A stretch of 64,000 nucleotides of DNA from JAGOPY01 sp964619555 (GTDB lineage Bacteria > Bacteroidota > Bacteroidia > Bacteroidales > JAGOPY01), in contig CAZUDV010000002.1 in the NCBI GenBank assembly GCA_964619555.1, forward strand, positions 62,001-126,000, written 5' to 3'. The stretch's first letter is position 1, and each line of letters begins with the position of its first letter. The position numbers and the translations under genes were made by a program. The notes under the pieces are model-generated. The model ran no database searches and was not told the DNA's origin. It saw only the letters and a list, made by a program, of their open reading frames with translations. Shown here one piece after another: positions 15,921 to 24,524 of the stretch.

Positions 15921-16649
15921 ATGGAATCTCAAATCGATCCGGCAGCCTTTTTCAAGGTTACCTACGGACTATACCTGGTTTGTTCCAGGGACGGTAATAA
16001 TTTAAACGGCCATGTGTCAAACACAGTCTTCCAGATAACGGCCGATCCGCCGAAATTTGCAGTGGCTTCTCATAAAAATAATCTTACATCGGAATACATT
16101 CAAAAAAGCAGGGTTTTTTCCATTTCTGTCCTGCAACAGGATGTCAATCTTGAATTCCTGGGTCCATGGGGATTTAAATCAGGCCGAAGCGTGGATAAAT
16201 TCAACGGGATAGAATACAAGACCGGTATCACGGGAGTTCCCCTGGTGCTGTCGAAAAGCCTGGCTTTGATCGAATGTGAACTGGAAGAAACGATTGACAC
16301 CGGCACGCACCTGTTATTCGTCGGTAAGGTTGTGCAGGCCGAGGTCCTCAGGAACGACCGGCAACCGCTTACCTACAGCTATTACAGGGAAGTGATCAAA
16401 GGGATTTCGCCTGAAAATGCGCCAACCTATACCGGTGACAAGATGGAGCAAACAGGATTGCAACGAGTCAGTGAAAAACAACAAAGGCCTGCCAGGTACC
16501 AATGCAAGGTATGTGGATATATTTATGACCCTGAGGAGGGGGATCCCCACTCCGGAATTGCTCCCGGAACCGCATTTGAAGACATCCCTGACGATTGGGA
16601 ATGTCCGGTTTGCGGGGTGTCCAAAAAGGATTTCGTCCGGATAGATTGA
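15921..16649 (+). CDS. Flavin reductase-rubredoxin fusion (high-molecular-weight rubredoxin type)
   Basis: 242-residue two-domain protein. Residues 1 to about 165 are a flavoreductase-like FMN-binding split-barrel domain (VCSRDGNNLNGHVSNTVFQ, SKSLALIECELEE). Residues about 190-242 are a complete rubredoxin with Cys195/Cys198 (CKVCGY) and Cys228/Cys231 (CPVCG) for one Fe(SCys)4 centre, plus the YDPEEGDP and IPDDWECP loops. This is the architecture of Hrb in acetogens, where it passes electrons from NAD(P)H to diiron/flavodiiron oxygen- or NO-reducing proteins. No flavodiiron or rubrerythrin gene lies in the window. A soluble oxygen-stress electron carrier is the best guess. Confidence 0.88.
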   Translation: MESQIDPAAFFKVTYGLYLVCSRDGNNLNGHVSNTVFQITADPPKFAVASHKNNLTSEYIQKSRVFSISVLQQDVNLEFLGPWGFKSGRSVDKFNGIEYKTGITGVPLVLSKSLALIECELEETIDTGTHLLFVGKVVQAEVLRNDRQPLTYSYYREVIKGISPENAPTYTGDKMEQTGLQRVSEKQQRPARYQCKVCGYIYDPEEGDPHSGIAPGTAFEDIPDDWECPVCGVSKKDFVRID

Positions 16650-16655
16650 ATCGAG

Positions 16656-18623
16656 TTACCTGATATTGACTACTCTGACCTCCGTACGACGGTTCAGTGC
16701 CCTGCCCTGTTCCGAATCATTGGAAGCAACCGGTTGGTTTTCTCCGTAACCTTTGAAGGACAGCCTGTTACGATCGATCCCCTTATCTGTCAGATAAAAC
16801 AAAACGGCCTCGGCCCTCCGGGTGGAAAGTTCCAGGTTATGTTCCTCACTTCCCGTATTGTCCGTATGACCGGAAATCTCAACAGAGACATTTTGATTTT
16901 CTTCCAGGAAGGAGATCAGTTTCTGCAATTCCGGAACAGAGGACGCTTTCAGATCAAATTGATCCGTATCAAAGAATATATTATTGAGGACCATGACATT
17001 TCCCATAGATATTTTCTCAAGAGGGATGTCCTTGATGAAAGGGTCTGAGATCGTTTTTATTTCCCCCAGTGGGAAATATTCAGAATAGAATAAATAGCCC
17101 GGGCATGATACATTCAGGGCATAATCCTTTCCAACCGGTAAGCAGACCATAAAATCACCGGTTCCAGGATTCGATACCGACCGGATCACGAGTTCTTCCG
17201 ATTTCAGATCTGTCAGCTCAAATGTCGCGGAAACCGGTTCCCCGCTCAATTTATCATAAACCAGGCCTTTCAGGTAAGTAACCGGTGCAGGCCGGATGGC
17301 TTCATGCAATACAAAAGCGAATATATCGAAACCTCCTTCTCCTTTCAGGCTGTTATTGGAGATATAACCTGTTTCCCCATCCGGATTTACAATAATCAGT
17401 AAGTCATCATCCAGGGAGTTTATTGGAAAACCAAGGTTGGACGGGACTGTCCAGGAGTTGTCCAGGTATTCGGTCCTGAAAAGATCCATTCCTCCCATTC
17501 CGGGATGACCTTTCGATGAAAAATAGAGTGTTTTGTTATCAAAGTGGATGAAAGGGGCCATATCCGCTTCGCCCGAATTGACTGTCGGCCCCAGGTTATA
17601 AGGTTTTCCCCAGTTACCGGAGGCAAGACGGTTTGATGCCCAGATGTCAGAACTTCCATATCCTCCCTTCCGGTTACTGGCGAAATACAGCGTAGTTCCA
17701 TCGGATGACAGGCTTGGCTGAGCGTCCCAGTGATCGGAATTTACCTGGATCCCAAGGTTCTTAGCTGGGGCCCAGGTTCCTTCTTTTTTTTCCGAGAAAT
17801 ATAGATCGCAACTCCCGAATCCATCTTTCTTGAAACAGGATGTAAATATGACCAGATTTCCATCGGCTGAAAGGCACAGGGCTCCGGCATCATTTTCGCT
17901 CCCCTCAGGGTATCCCAGCCGTGCTGCTTCTTTCCAGACACTATCCTGCCACTCCGAAATAAAGAAATTCTCAATATACTCTTTACCATCCGTATCCGGT
18001 GATGGTTCGCGACGGGTAAAATAGAGTTGCTTACCGTCAGCCGATACCGTATTGACATATTCATCATCCCTGGAATTGATACTATGTCCCAGATTAACGG
18101 GCTCAAAACTGACCGGATTAGCCATGAGATCGCTTCTCAAACGGCAAAGTTCCAGTTTTTGCAGGATCGCCGTTCTCAGATCTGGTCTCAGGCCATTCCT
18201 TACAAGCACAGAGTCAAAGCAATTGCAAGCTTCGGAATATCGCTCAAGGGAAAATAATGTATTCCCTAACAGGTTCCAGACGATTTCGGGAGATTCTGGG
18301 CGATACCGGATCGACCTGAGGTAATATTCGGCAGCATCGGAAGGTCTCCCCATTTCGAGCAGCGCATCGCCATAAAGGATATAGGCTTCCGCCAGGGTTG
18401 AATCCGCTTTAATGGCATCATCCAGGTTCTTAATGACCGATTTATAATCTCCGACATCGAACGACTGCCGTGCTTTTTCGAAAAATTTCAAGGCCCTGCC
18501 AGGATTAAAATCCTGACTAAACCCCTGAAAATAAGTGATAAAAAATAAGGTCATGACCAGAATAGCTCTTTTCACAGGAAAAGCAGGATCAAATGACAGG
18601 CATTTTCTGGTCAGCGGTTTCAT
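16656..18623 (-). CDS. PorE-like TPR / PD40 propeller / OmpA-domain protein
   Basis: 655-residue exported protein. The N-terminal hydrophobic stretch (about 19-36, ending GFSQ) is a signal peptide. Then come TPR repeats (about 40-150), a WD40-like PD40 beta-propeller (about 180-430, with repeated YFTRRE, LYFASNRKGG and LYFSSKG strands), a carboxypeptidase-regulatory-like beta-sandwich (about 445-530, YLKGLVYDKLSGEPV) and an OmpA peptidoglycan-binding domain (about 540-655, ISGHTDNTGSEEHN and RRTEVRV). This is the domain order of PorE, which ties the T9SS to the cell wall; paralogues with the same layout exist, so it is called PorE-like. Last gene of the ffh-folD-queE set. Confidence 0.85.
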   Translation of the reverse strand: MKPLTRKCLSFDPAFPVKRAILVMTLFFITYFQGFSQDFNPGRALKFFEKARQSFDVGDYKSVIKNLDDAIKADSTLAEAYILYGDALLEMGRPSDAAEYYLRSIRYRPESPEIVWNLLGNTLFSLERYSEACNCFDSVLVRNGLRPDLRTAILQKLELCRLRSDLMANPVSFEPVNLGHSINSRDDEYVNTVSADGKQLYFTRREPSPDTDGKEYIENFFISEWQDSVWKEAARLGYPEGSENDAGALCLSADGNLVIFTSCFKKDGFGSCDLYFSEKKEGTWAPAKNLGIQVNSDHWDAQPSLSSDGTTLYFASNRKGGYGSSDIWASNRLASGNWGKPYNLGPTVNSGEADMAPFIHFDNKTLYFSSKGHPGMGGMDLFRTEYLDNSWTVPSNLGFPINSLDDDLLIIVNPDGETGYISNNSLKGEGGFDIFAFVLHEAIRPAPVTYLKGLVYDKLSGEPVSATFELTDLKSEELVIRSVSNPGTGDFMVCLPVGKDYALNVSCPGYLFYSEYFPLGEIKTISDPFIKDIPLEKISMGNVMVLNNIFFDTDQFDLKASSVPELQKLISFLEENQNVSVEISGHTDNTGSEEHNLELSTRRAEAVLFYLTDKGIDRNRLSFKGYGENQPVASNDSEQGRALNRRTEVRVVNIR

Positions 18624-18651
18624 CTCTTCTTTTAACTCGGATAACGTCAGA

Positions 18652-19296
18652 TTAAGGGATATTCATATACTTATGGGTCTGCAGCGAGATTTTCCATTCC
18701 GGGTGCTGCTTGACGTACTCAATGATCACAGGCAGGATTTCGTCGTGTCGGCTCCATTCAGGCTGAAGATACAACAGGCATCCCTGATGAATCCTGGCAG
18801 CATTTGCTTCCGCCCATTGCAAATCGCTTTCATTATATATAATGACTTTCAGTTCGTCAGCGATTTGAAAATACTCCGCGACGGGCAGCATGCCCTTTTT
18901 AGGGGAAAGGCAGATCCAGTCCCAGGTACCGGTGAGTTTGCGAACCCCGGATGTTTCCAGAAAAGTCCGGATACCGTTTTTTTTAAGTATGGCACAGAGG
19001 TAATCCAGGTTGTAGAGGACCGGTTCCCCACCGGTAACCACCACGGCTCTAGAGGGGTATTGGCCGGCTCTTTCAGCAATGAGGTCGGCGGACGTCAGTG
19101 GATGGACCGATGCGTCCCAGGATTCCTTGACATCGCACCACCAGCAACCCATGTCACATCCACCCAGCCGGATGAAATACGCGGCCTGGCCGGTATTGGC
19201 ACCTTCCCCCTGGATGGTATGGAATTCCTCCATCAAAGGAAGCATTTTCCCCTGTTCCAGGAGAGAATTCAACTCGTCTGCCAGGAGGTTGTTCAT
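18652..19296 (-). CDS. queE: 7-carboxy-7-deazaguanine synthase QueE
   Basis: 214-residue minimal radical SAM enzyme that converts 6-carboxytetrahydropterin to 7-carboxy-7-deazaguanine for queuosine. The [4Fe-4S] cluster motif is Cys47, Cys51 and Cys54 in GCDMGCWWCD, with Trp following as in QueE. The substrate-side motif EEFHTIQGEG precedes it and VVTGGEPVL follows. It is 18 bases downstream of folD and 28 upstream of the PorE-like gene on the same strand. Its substrate is the product of QueD (10727-11167). Confidence 0.93.
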   Translation of the reverse strand: MNNLLADELNSLLEQGKMLPLMEEFHTIQGEGANTGQAAYFIRLGGCDMGCWWCDVKESWDASVHPLTSADLIAERAGQYPSRAVVVTGGEPVLYNLDYLCAILKKNGIRTFLETSGVRKLTGTWDWICLSPKKGMLPVAEYFQIADELKVIIYNESDLQWAEANAARIHQGCLLYLQPEWSRHDEILPVIIEYVKQHPEWKISLQTHKYMNIP

Positions 19297-19314
19297 GGTT
19301 CGGGGATAGATCTA

Positions 19315-20193
19315 TCAGGTATAAATGGATTTCTTAGCGGCGCTGACCGTATTCAGGAGTAATGATACAATGGTCATCAGGCCGACACCACCTGGCACCG
19401 GGGTAATATAGGATGCCTTTTTTGACACTTCATCAAATTTCACATCTCCGATCAGTTTGAACCCGGATTGTGCTTCCGTGCTGGGAACCCGATGGATCCC
19501 GACATCGATCACCACAGCCCCTTCTTTCACCATATCAGCTGTAACAAAGTGCGGTTGTCCGATGGCTGCTATGAGGATATCGGCGTCGCGGGTCAGTTTC
19601 TCCAGGTTTGCCGTCTTGCTGTGGCAGAGTGTGACCGTAGAGTTGCCAGGTTTTGATTTCCTTGACATCAGCAGGGCGACCGGTGTCCCGACGATATTGC
19701 TCCGGCCCAGGACCACACAATGTTTGCCTTCCGTTTCAATCTTATAATGTTCCAGCAGTTTCATGATACCAAAAGGGGTAGCAGGAAGGTAAGATGGCAA
19801 TCCCAGTGCCATCCGCCCAATGTTGACGGGGTGGAATCCGTCCACATCCTTATCAGGCCGGATCTGTTGGATGACTTTCTCAGGATTGATATGTTCAGGC
19901 AATGGAAGCTGGACGATCATTCCATGCACTTCAGGGTCGTGATTGATAAAATCGATCATGGCCAGCAATTCCTGTTCGGAAATGGATTCGGATTGTTTGT
20001 AGACCGAAGAGATGATCCCGGTTTCCTGGCATGCCCTGGCTTTATTGCGGACATAGGTCTGGCTGGGGGCATCTTCTCCTACAATGATCGCTGCCAGGTG
20101 TGGGTCAACTCCAGAATCCACAAGCCGGCCAACTTCTACTTTAATTTCTTCCTTGATCTTTTCAGATACGACTTTTCCATCGATAAGAATCAT
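19315..20193 (-). CDS. folD: Bifunctional methylenetetrahydrofolate dehydrogenase/cyclohydrolase FolD
   Basis: 292-residue enzyme of one-carbon metabolism interconverting 5,10-methylene-, methenyl- and 10-formyl-tetrahydrofolate with NADP. It shows the catalytic YVRNKARACQE segment (Lys near 56), the VQLPLPEHI substrate loop, the DKDVDGFHPVN motif, the GRSNIVGTP dinucleotide loop and the C-terminal TPVPGGVGLMT. The gene begins one base after the ffh stop, so it is almost certainly co-transcribed with ffh. Confidence 0.97.
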   Translation of the reverse strand: MILIDGKVVSEKIKEEIKVEVGRLVDSGVDPHLAAIIVGEDAPSQTYVRNKARACQETGIISSVYKQSESISEQELLAMIDFINHDPEVHGMIVQLPLPEHINPEKVIQQIRPDKDVDGFHPVNIGRMALGLPSYLPATPFGIMKLLEHYKIETEGKHCVVLGRSNIVGTPVALLMSRKSKPGNSTVTLCHSKTANLEKLTRDADILIAAIGQPHFVTADMVKEGAVVIDVGIHRVPSTEAQSGFKLIGDVKFDEVSKKASYITPVPGGVGLMTIVSLLLNTVSAAKKSIYT

Positions 20194-20194
20194 A

Positions 20195-21529
20195 CTATCT
20201 CCCTTTCATGTTTTGCATGGCCCTCATCAGGTTTTTACCTTTTCCTCCTGACATCATCTTCATCATTTTACTGGTTTCATAGAATTGCTTGATCAAGCGG
20301 TTCACCTCCTGGATATCGGTACCGCTGCCCATGGCGATCCTTTTTCTGCGGGAGCCATTGAGGAGCCTGGGATTTTCCCTTTCTGACGGGGTCATGGAAT
20401 GGATGATCGCTTCGATGCCCCTGAAGGCATTATCATCGATATCAACATTTCTCAAAGCTTTTCCCATTCCCGGCAACATGCCGAGCAGGTCCTTCACATT
20501 ACCCATCTTTTTGATCTGTTTGATCTGGGTCATGAAATCGTTGAAATTGAATTCATCCCGGGCAATCTTCTTTTGCAGTTTACGGGCTTCTTCTTCATCG
20601 AACTGTTCCTGTGCCCGTTCCACCAGGGAGACTATATCGCCCATTCCCAGTATCCTGTCAGCCATACGGGAAGGATAAAAGATGTCGATGGCATCGATTT
20701 TTTCTCCGATTCCCACGAACTTGATCGGTTTATTGACCACGGCCCGTATGGTCAGTGCGGCTCCGCCTCGGGTATCGCCGTCGAGCTTTGTCAGGATCAC
20801 GCCGTCGTAATCCAGGAGGTCGTTGAATGCTTTGGCTGTGTTTACGGCATCCTGGCCGGTCATGGAATCCACCACGAACAAGGTTTCTTCAGGCTCGACC
20901 GCTTTTTTAATGGCAGCGATCTCCCGCATCATATCTTCATCGATTGCCAGGCGTCCGGCCGTATCGATGATCATGACGTTGAAATGCCTGTCACGGGCAA
21001 CCTGAAGGGCTTTTTTAGCAATATTGACAGGGTCTTTGTTGTCGTCTTCGGTATAGACTTCCACACCGATCTGACCTCCGAGTACCCTCAGCTGTTCGAT
21101 GGCGGCAGGGCGATAAACGTCGCCTGCAACCAGCAGCACCTGCCTTCCCTTTTTGGTTTTCAGGTAATGGGCAAGTTTGGCGGAAAACGTGGTTTTACCA
21201 GATCCCTGGAGGCCTGACATGAGTATGACGGCCGGCTTGCCTTGTAAATTCAGGTCGGCATGGCTGCTGCCCATAAGTTCCGCCAGTTTATCATGGACGA
21301 TTTTCACCATGAGTTGTCCGGGCGATACGGAAGTCAGGATCTTCTGGCCAAGGGCTTCCTGTTTTACCTGGTCTGTAAAATCCTTTGCGATTTTATAGCT
21401 GACGTCTGCATCCAGCAGCGCTTTCCTCACTTCCTTAAGGGTCTCGGCCACATTGATTTCGGTAATATGACCCTGGCCTTTTAGCAGCTTAAATGACCTT
21501 TCCAGTTTATCTGACAGTCCTTCGAACAT
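20195..21529 (-). CDS. ffh: Signal recognition particle protein Ffh (SRP54)
   Basis: 444-residue SRP GTPase that binds signal sequences with 4.5S RNA and delivers ribosomes to FtsY. N-domain about 1-90; G-domain about 95-295 with GLQGSGKTTF (G1), DTAGR (G3) and TKLDGD (G4); methionine-rich M-domain from about 300, with GSGTDIQEVNRL and the Met-rich MMKMMSGGKG tail. Length is normal. First gene of a minus-strand set ffh-folD-queE-PorE-like with its own promoter at 21567-21560. Confidence 0.98.
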   Translation of the reverse strand: MFEGLSDKLERSFKLLKGQGHITEINVAETLKEVRKALLDADVSYKIAKDFTDQVKQEALGQKILTSVSPGQLMVKIVHDKLAELMGSSHADLNLQGKPAVILMSGLQGSGKTTFSAKLAHYLKTKKGRQVLLVAGDVYRPAAIEQLRVLGGQIGVEVYTEDDNKDPVNIAKKALQVARDRHFNVMIIDTAGRLAIDEDMMREIAAIKKAVEPEETLFVVDSMTGQDAVNTAKAFNDLLDYDGVILTKLDGDTRGGAALTIRAVVNKPIKFVGIGEKIDAIDIFYPSRMADRILGMGDIVSLVERAQEQFDEEEARKLQKKIARDEFNFNDFMTQIKQIKKMGNVKDLLGMLPGMGKALRNVDIDDNAFRGIEAIIHSMTPSERENPRLLNGSRRKRIAMGSGTDIQEVNRLIKQFYETSKMMKMMSGGKGKNLMRAMQNMKGR

Positions 21530-21559
21530 AGTGATCGGTAGTATAAAACTTTATAAATG

Positions 21560-21567
21560 CAAAAATA
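21560..21567 (-). promoter_or_regulatory. -7 box of the ffh promoter
   Basis: On the minus strand TATTTTTG matches TAnnTTTG, 31 bases before the ffh ATG. A TTG at 21587-21585 with a 17-base spacer is a possible -33 box and falls inside the hairpin downstream of tRNA-His. Confidence 0.6.
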
Positions 21568-21579
21568 TAAAACAATGAA

Positions 21580-21611
21580 CCTCACAAGCGGGGAAACTCG
21601 TGAGGTTTTTT
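21580..21611. terminator. Hairpin between tRNA-His and ffh
   Basis: CCTCAC (21580-21585) pairs with GTGAGG (21600-21605), with a run of six T after it on the plus strand and A on the minus. It separates the minus-strand tRNA-His from ffh, but the T tract favours plus-strand termination. Its function on the minus strand is uncertain. Confidence 0.45.
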
Positions 21612-21613
21612 AG

Positions 21614-21688
<75 letters not shown>

Positions 21689-21705
21689 GTGTTCGAAAAC
21701 GGGTG

Positions 21706-21713
21706 CAAATATA
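21706..21713 (-). promoter_or_regulatory. -7 box of the tRNA-His promoter
   Basis: TATATTTG on the minus strand, an exact TAnnTTTG match 17 bases upstream of the tRNA 5' end. No clear -33 box is seen. Confidence 0.6.
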
Positions 21714-21746
21714 CAATATATTTTTTACTCATTTCATGTACAACCT

Positions 21747-21754
21747 TATATTTG
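21747..21754 (+). promoter_or_regulatory. -7 box of the ABC permease promoter
   Basis: TATATTTG, an exact TAnnTTTG match 64 bases upstream of the chosen ATG at 21819, divergent from the tRNA-His promoter. Confidence 0.55.
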
Positions 21755-21818
21755 TTGAGCAATTAAGCTTTCCCGATTGCGGGAATCCATCAGGAGTGAA
21801 AAACAGAGTGAAGGGAAA

Positions 21819-22871
21819 ATGAATCTGTTTTATAAAACCAAATTTGATTATTCCTCCGCATCCCTGACCTCCCTGGCCTTGAAAAAATTCACCAGGAACA
21901 GGCTGGCACTCATTGCCTTTGTTTTTATACTGTTATTAAGCCTTATCGCGATCATGGGTTACCTGATCACTCCGGACCCAACGCCAGGATGTAACCGGCA
22001 AATCCTGGAAATTGCAGTTAAGCAACCCGGTTTCCAGGTGGGCATGTACCAGATCACAAAATCCGAACCGGTTGAGCGAAGAAGCCTGGTGCACAGGATG
22101 ATTTCGGGGCAACCCGCCTCCTTTCAACTGGTTCCGGTTGCTGATTACCCAATTGAAACTGACAGTCTGAAGTTTAAAAAATACACTTTCCTGCTCGGCA
22201 CGGATCAGTTTGGAAGGGATCTCCTCAGCCGGCTGATGATCGGCACAAGGATAAGCCTCGCTGTGGGCTTTATCTCTGTATTCATTTCACTCGTTCTCGG
22301 AATTTTCATCGGTTCCCTGGGCGGTTTCTTTCGGGGATGGGTGGATCAGGCGGTAATGTGGTTCATCAACGTGGTTTGGTCCATCCCTACCTTGTTGCTG
22401 GTCATAGCCATCACCTTCGCGCTTGGAAAAGGTTTCTGGCAGGTATTTATCGCTGTCGGACTTACCATGTGGGTGGAGGTTGCAAGGGTGACGCGGGGCC
22501 AGATCATTTCGATCAAGGAAAAGGAATATGTAGAAGCCGCGCGTGCCCTGGGTTATAAGAATTTCAGGATCATTCTCCGGCATATCCTTCCGAACATCAT
22601 CGGGCCAGTCATCGTAATATCAGCAGCCAATTTTGCATCTGCCATTTTACTGGAGGCCGGTCTGAGCTTCCTGGGATTAGGCGTGCAACCGCCCATGCCA
22701 TCCTGGGGCAATATGATCCGGGAGAACTATGCCTATATCATCCTGGATGCGTCCCACCTGGCTTTATTACCCGGTATTGCCATCATGCTGACGGTCCTGG
22801 CCTTTATGATAATAGGGAACGGCCTGAGAGACGCCTTCGATGTAAGGTCCGTGGAAAGCCGTCATGCATGA
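21819..22871 (+). CDS. DppC/OppC-type ABC transporter permease
   Basis: 350-residue inner-membrane permease. The start at 21819 (MNLFYKTKF) follows AGTGAAGGGAAA; an in-frame reading from 21777 adds 14 non-hydrophobic residues. An N-terminal OppC-type segment (FTRNRLALIAFVF) and a periplasmic loop of about 100 residues precede the permease domain, which opens with LLGTDQFGRDLLSRL. The ATPase-contacting EAA loop is EAARALGY. The family moves peptides or nickel. No partner permease, ATPase or binding protein gene adjoins it, so its complex must be assembled from genes elsewhere. Confidence 0.9.
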   Translation: MNLFYKTKFDYSSASLTSLALKKFTRNRLALIAFVFILLLSLIAIMGYLITPDPTPGCNRQILEIAVKQPGFQVGMYQITKSEPVERRSLVHRMISGQPASFQLVPVADYPIETDSLKFKKYTFLLGTDQFGRDLLSRLMIGTRISLAVGFISVFISLVLGIFIGSLGGFFRGWVDQAVMWFINVVWSIPTLLLVIAITFALGKGFWQVFIAVGLTMWVEVARVTRGQIISIKEKEYVEAARALGYKNFRIILRHILPNIIGPVIVISAANFASAILLEAGLSFLGLGVQPPMPSWGNMIRENYAYIILDASHLALLPGIAIMLTVLAFMIIGNGLRDAFDVRSVESRHA

Positions 22872-22873
22872 AC

Positions 22874-24370
22874 CTATTTCTGAACCTTCCGGATATCTTT
22901 TCTCCAATTATTAAAACAAGCCCCTTTTGAGGTAAATGGGTTTTTGCCGTTATTCCCGATGTTCCATTTATACGCTACGTAAAGGTCACCACCGGTAAAA
23001 TCCCTGTAACCGAATAACGAGGGCAGATTATCGCTTCCGATAGTCAGTCCTGCCAGCCTGATTGCGAAACCAAACCTGGGATCCTTTAAATCGTACAATA
23101 CGAGGGGAATATGGATCTCGAGGTTCCTGCTTTCAAATCTGGGAGTAACGGACACGGTCACTGGAACCTCCAGCATTGGAGAATACAGCTTAACCGGCAG
23201 AACAAGGATGGTATTGAGGAACCACCAGTCTGTGATATGATAATCCACCATAATATTCAAGGCTGTCGGGAGATATATTTTTATCCTGCGGTCTTTCAGT
23301 GAAGCATGAGGATCGCCATAAAAAATCACGCTCGTTACGTATAATTCGTCATGGATATTGTCATAATCCAGTTCATTCACCCGGATCCAGTTATTAGAGA
23401 CATTGTCATACACATGTTTTTCCGCATTTTCGGTAAATGTCAGCCAACCTATATCTGTGATTGAAACACCCAATTTCACCCGATAATCTTCAAACCTCTT
23501 AATATAAAAATTACCGGGAAATTTCTTTTGGTACGGACGTTCCCTGAACTGCCAGGTCATTCCGAGGTCCATTCCCCATCCTGCGCCGCGGACCATGGGT
23601 TTTTCAAGGCTGATCTTGTACTGATTATAATCGAACGGCAGTGCCAGGCCCATTTCGGCATTCAGCATCTCGACATTCAGTATGCTGTCGTTGTAAGCGA
23701 TATACCGTGTGTCATTACCGCTGATATAGGCCCCGCTGTAACCCAACCGGGGTCCTGCTGAAACACCGATGGCCCAGTGATTCGAATGGCTGCGTTTCAC
23801 CACTGTCGCATAGCTTAGGGTAAATTCATACCAGGCCATGGAGGCCATGTCAAAATCTTCTCTTACATAGTAAACATTATGTTGTGGTTTAAAATCCATG
23901 CCATAATAAGAGAAGTTGGCAATATCATAGGGTAGCCTGTGTGTGGTCGACATCACCCGGGCACCCGTCCTGATGGCAAAAACGTGATCGTGATGGGAGA
24001 ACATCGCTGAGGGACCTGTCACCCTTCCATGTACTATGATGTCCTTATCGGATTTATCCTCGTAATAAGAATAAACATTTCTTTCACCTTTTCCATAAGG
24101 TTTGGCGAAATATGGAAATTCATAAATTCCCTGCACGAGTCTTATAATTCCGGCCTCATTGGCAGGCAGATAGAAATAATCATTTTCCACAAAGGCACTG
24201 ACAGCCATGAGGGTGACATCGCCCTTCAGCCAGGAATTTGCCATAAGGGCAGGATTCAGGGTATTCCCGACGGATCCTGAATAATTCCCGGCCACCAGCC
24301 CGACTGATTGTTGCGACAGGCCGGAATTAACCAGGACCAACCAAAGGCCCAATGTCCATAAATGCTTCAT
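22874..24370 (-). CDS. DUF5723-like outer-membrane-associated protein (paralogue 1)
   Basis: 498-residue exported protein. The start at 24370 gives a signal peptide (MKHLWTLGLWLVLVNSGLSQ); the longer frame to 24430 has none. After the signal comes AGNYSGSVGNTLNPALMANS, characteristic of the Bacteroidota DUF5723 family, followed by repeated amphipathic beta-strands that suggest a barrel or OM-associated fold. It is a diverged tandem copy of the next gene: both share FENDY, KGPSAM/GPSAMF, R(L/V)PY.I.NF.YYG.D, PQHN and FYGDP.AS. Function unknown. It converges with the permease gene across 2 bases. Confidence 0.72.
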   Translation of the reverse strand: MKHLWTLGLWLVLVNSGLSQQSVGLVAGNYSGSVGNTLNPALMANSWLKGDVTLMAVSAFVENDYFYLPANEAGIIRLVQGIYEFPYFAKPYGKGERNVYSYYEDKSDKDIIVHGRVTGPSAMFSHHDHVFAIRTGARVMSTTHRLPYDIANFSYYGMDFKPQHNVYYVREDFDMASMAWYEFTLSYATVVKRSHSNHWAIGVSAGPRLGYSGAYISGNDTRYIAYNDSILNVEMLNAEMGLALPFDYNQYKISLEKPMVRGAGWGMDLGMTWQFRERPYQKKFPGNFYIKRFEDYRVKLGVSITDIGWLTFTENAEKHVYDNVSNNWIRVNELDYDNIHDELYVTSVIFYGDPHASLKDRRIKIYLPTALNIMVDYHITDWWFLNTILVLPVKLYSPMLEVPVTVSVTPRFESRNLEIHIPLVLYDLKDPRFGFAIRLAGLTIGSDNLPSLFGYRDFTGGDLYVAYKWNIGNNGKNPFTSKGACFNNWRKDIRKVQK

Positions 24371-24524
24371 ATGGCTGCAAATAACTATAAATCCTAAATT
24401 CCGGATAATAGTTATATGTATTGACAGCAAAATTAACGCGGCATGCAGAATTAAATTTCAGGCGGATCCGGTAAATATCAACAGAAATTTGTTTAAGAAA
24501 AGGATTATCGGGATACGCGGAGGA

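Noticed and set aside
18535..19362. 275-codon plus-strand frame over queE
   Set aside because: Antisense to a complete radical SAM enzyme with all cluster cysteines; no independent support.
20399..21217. 272-codon open frame antisense to ffh
   Set aside because: Lies wholly within conserved ffh; the His/Asp-rich product matches no family and reflects codon bias of the sense gene.
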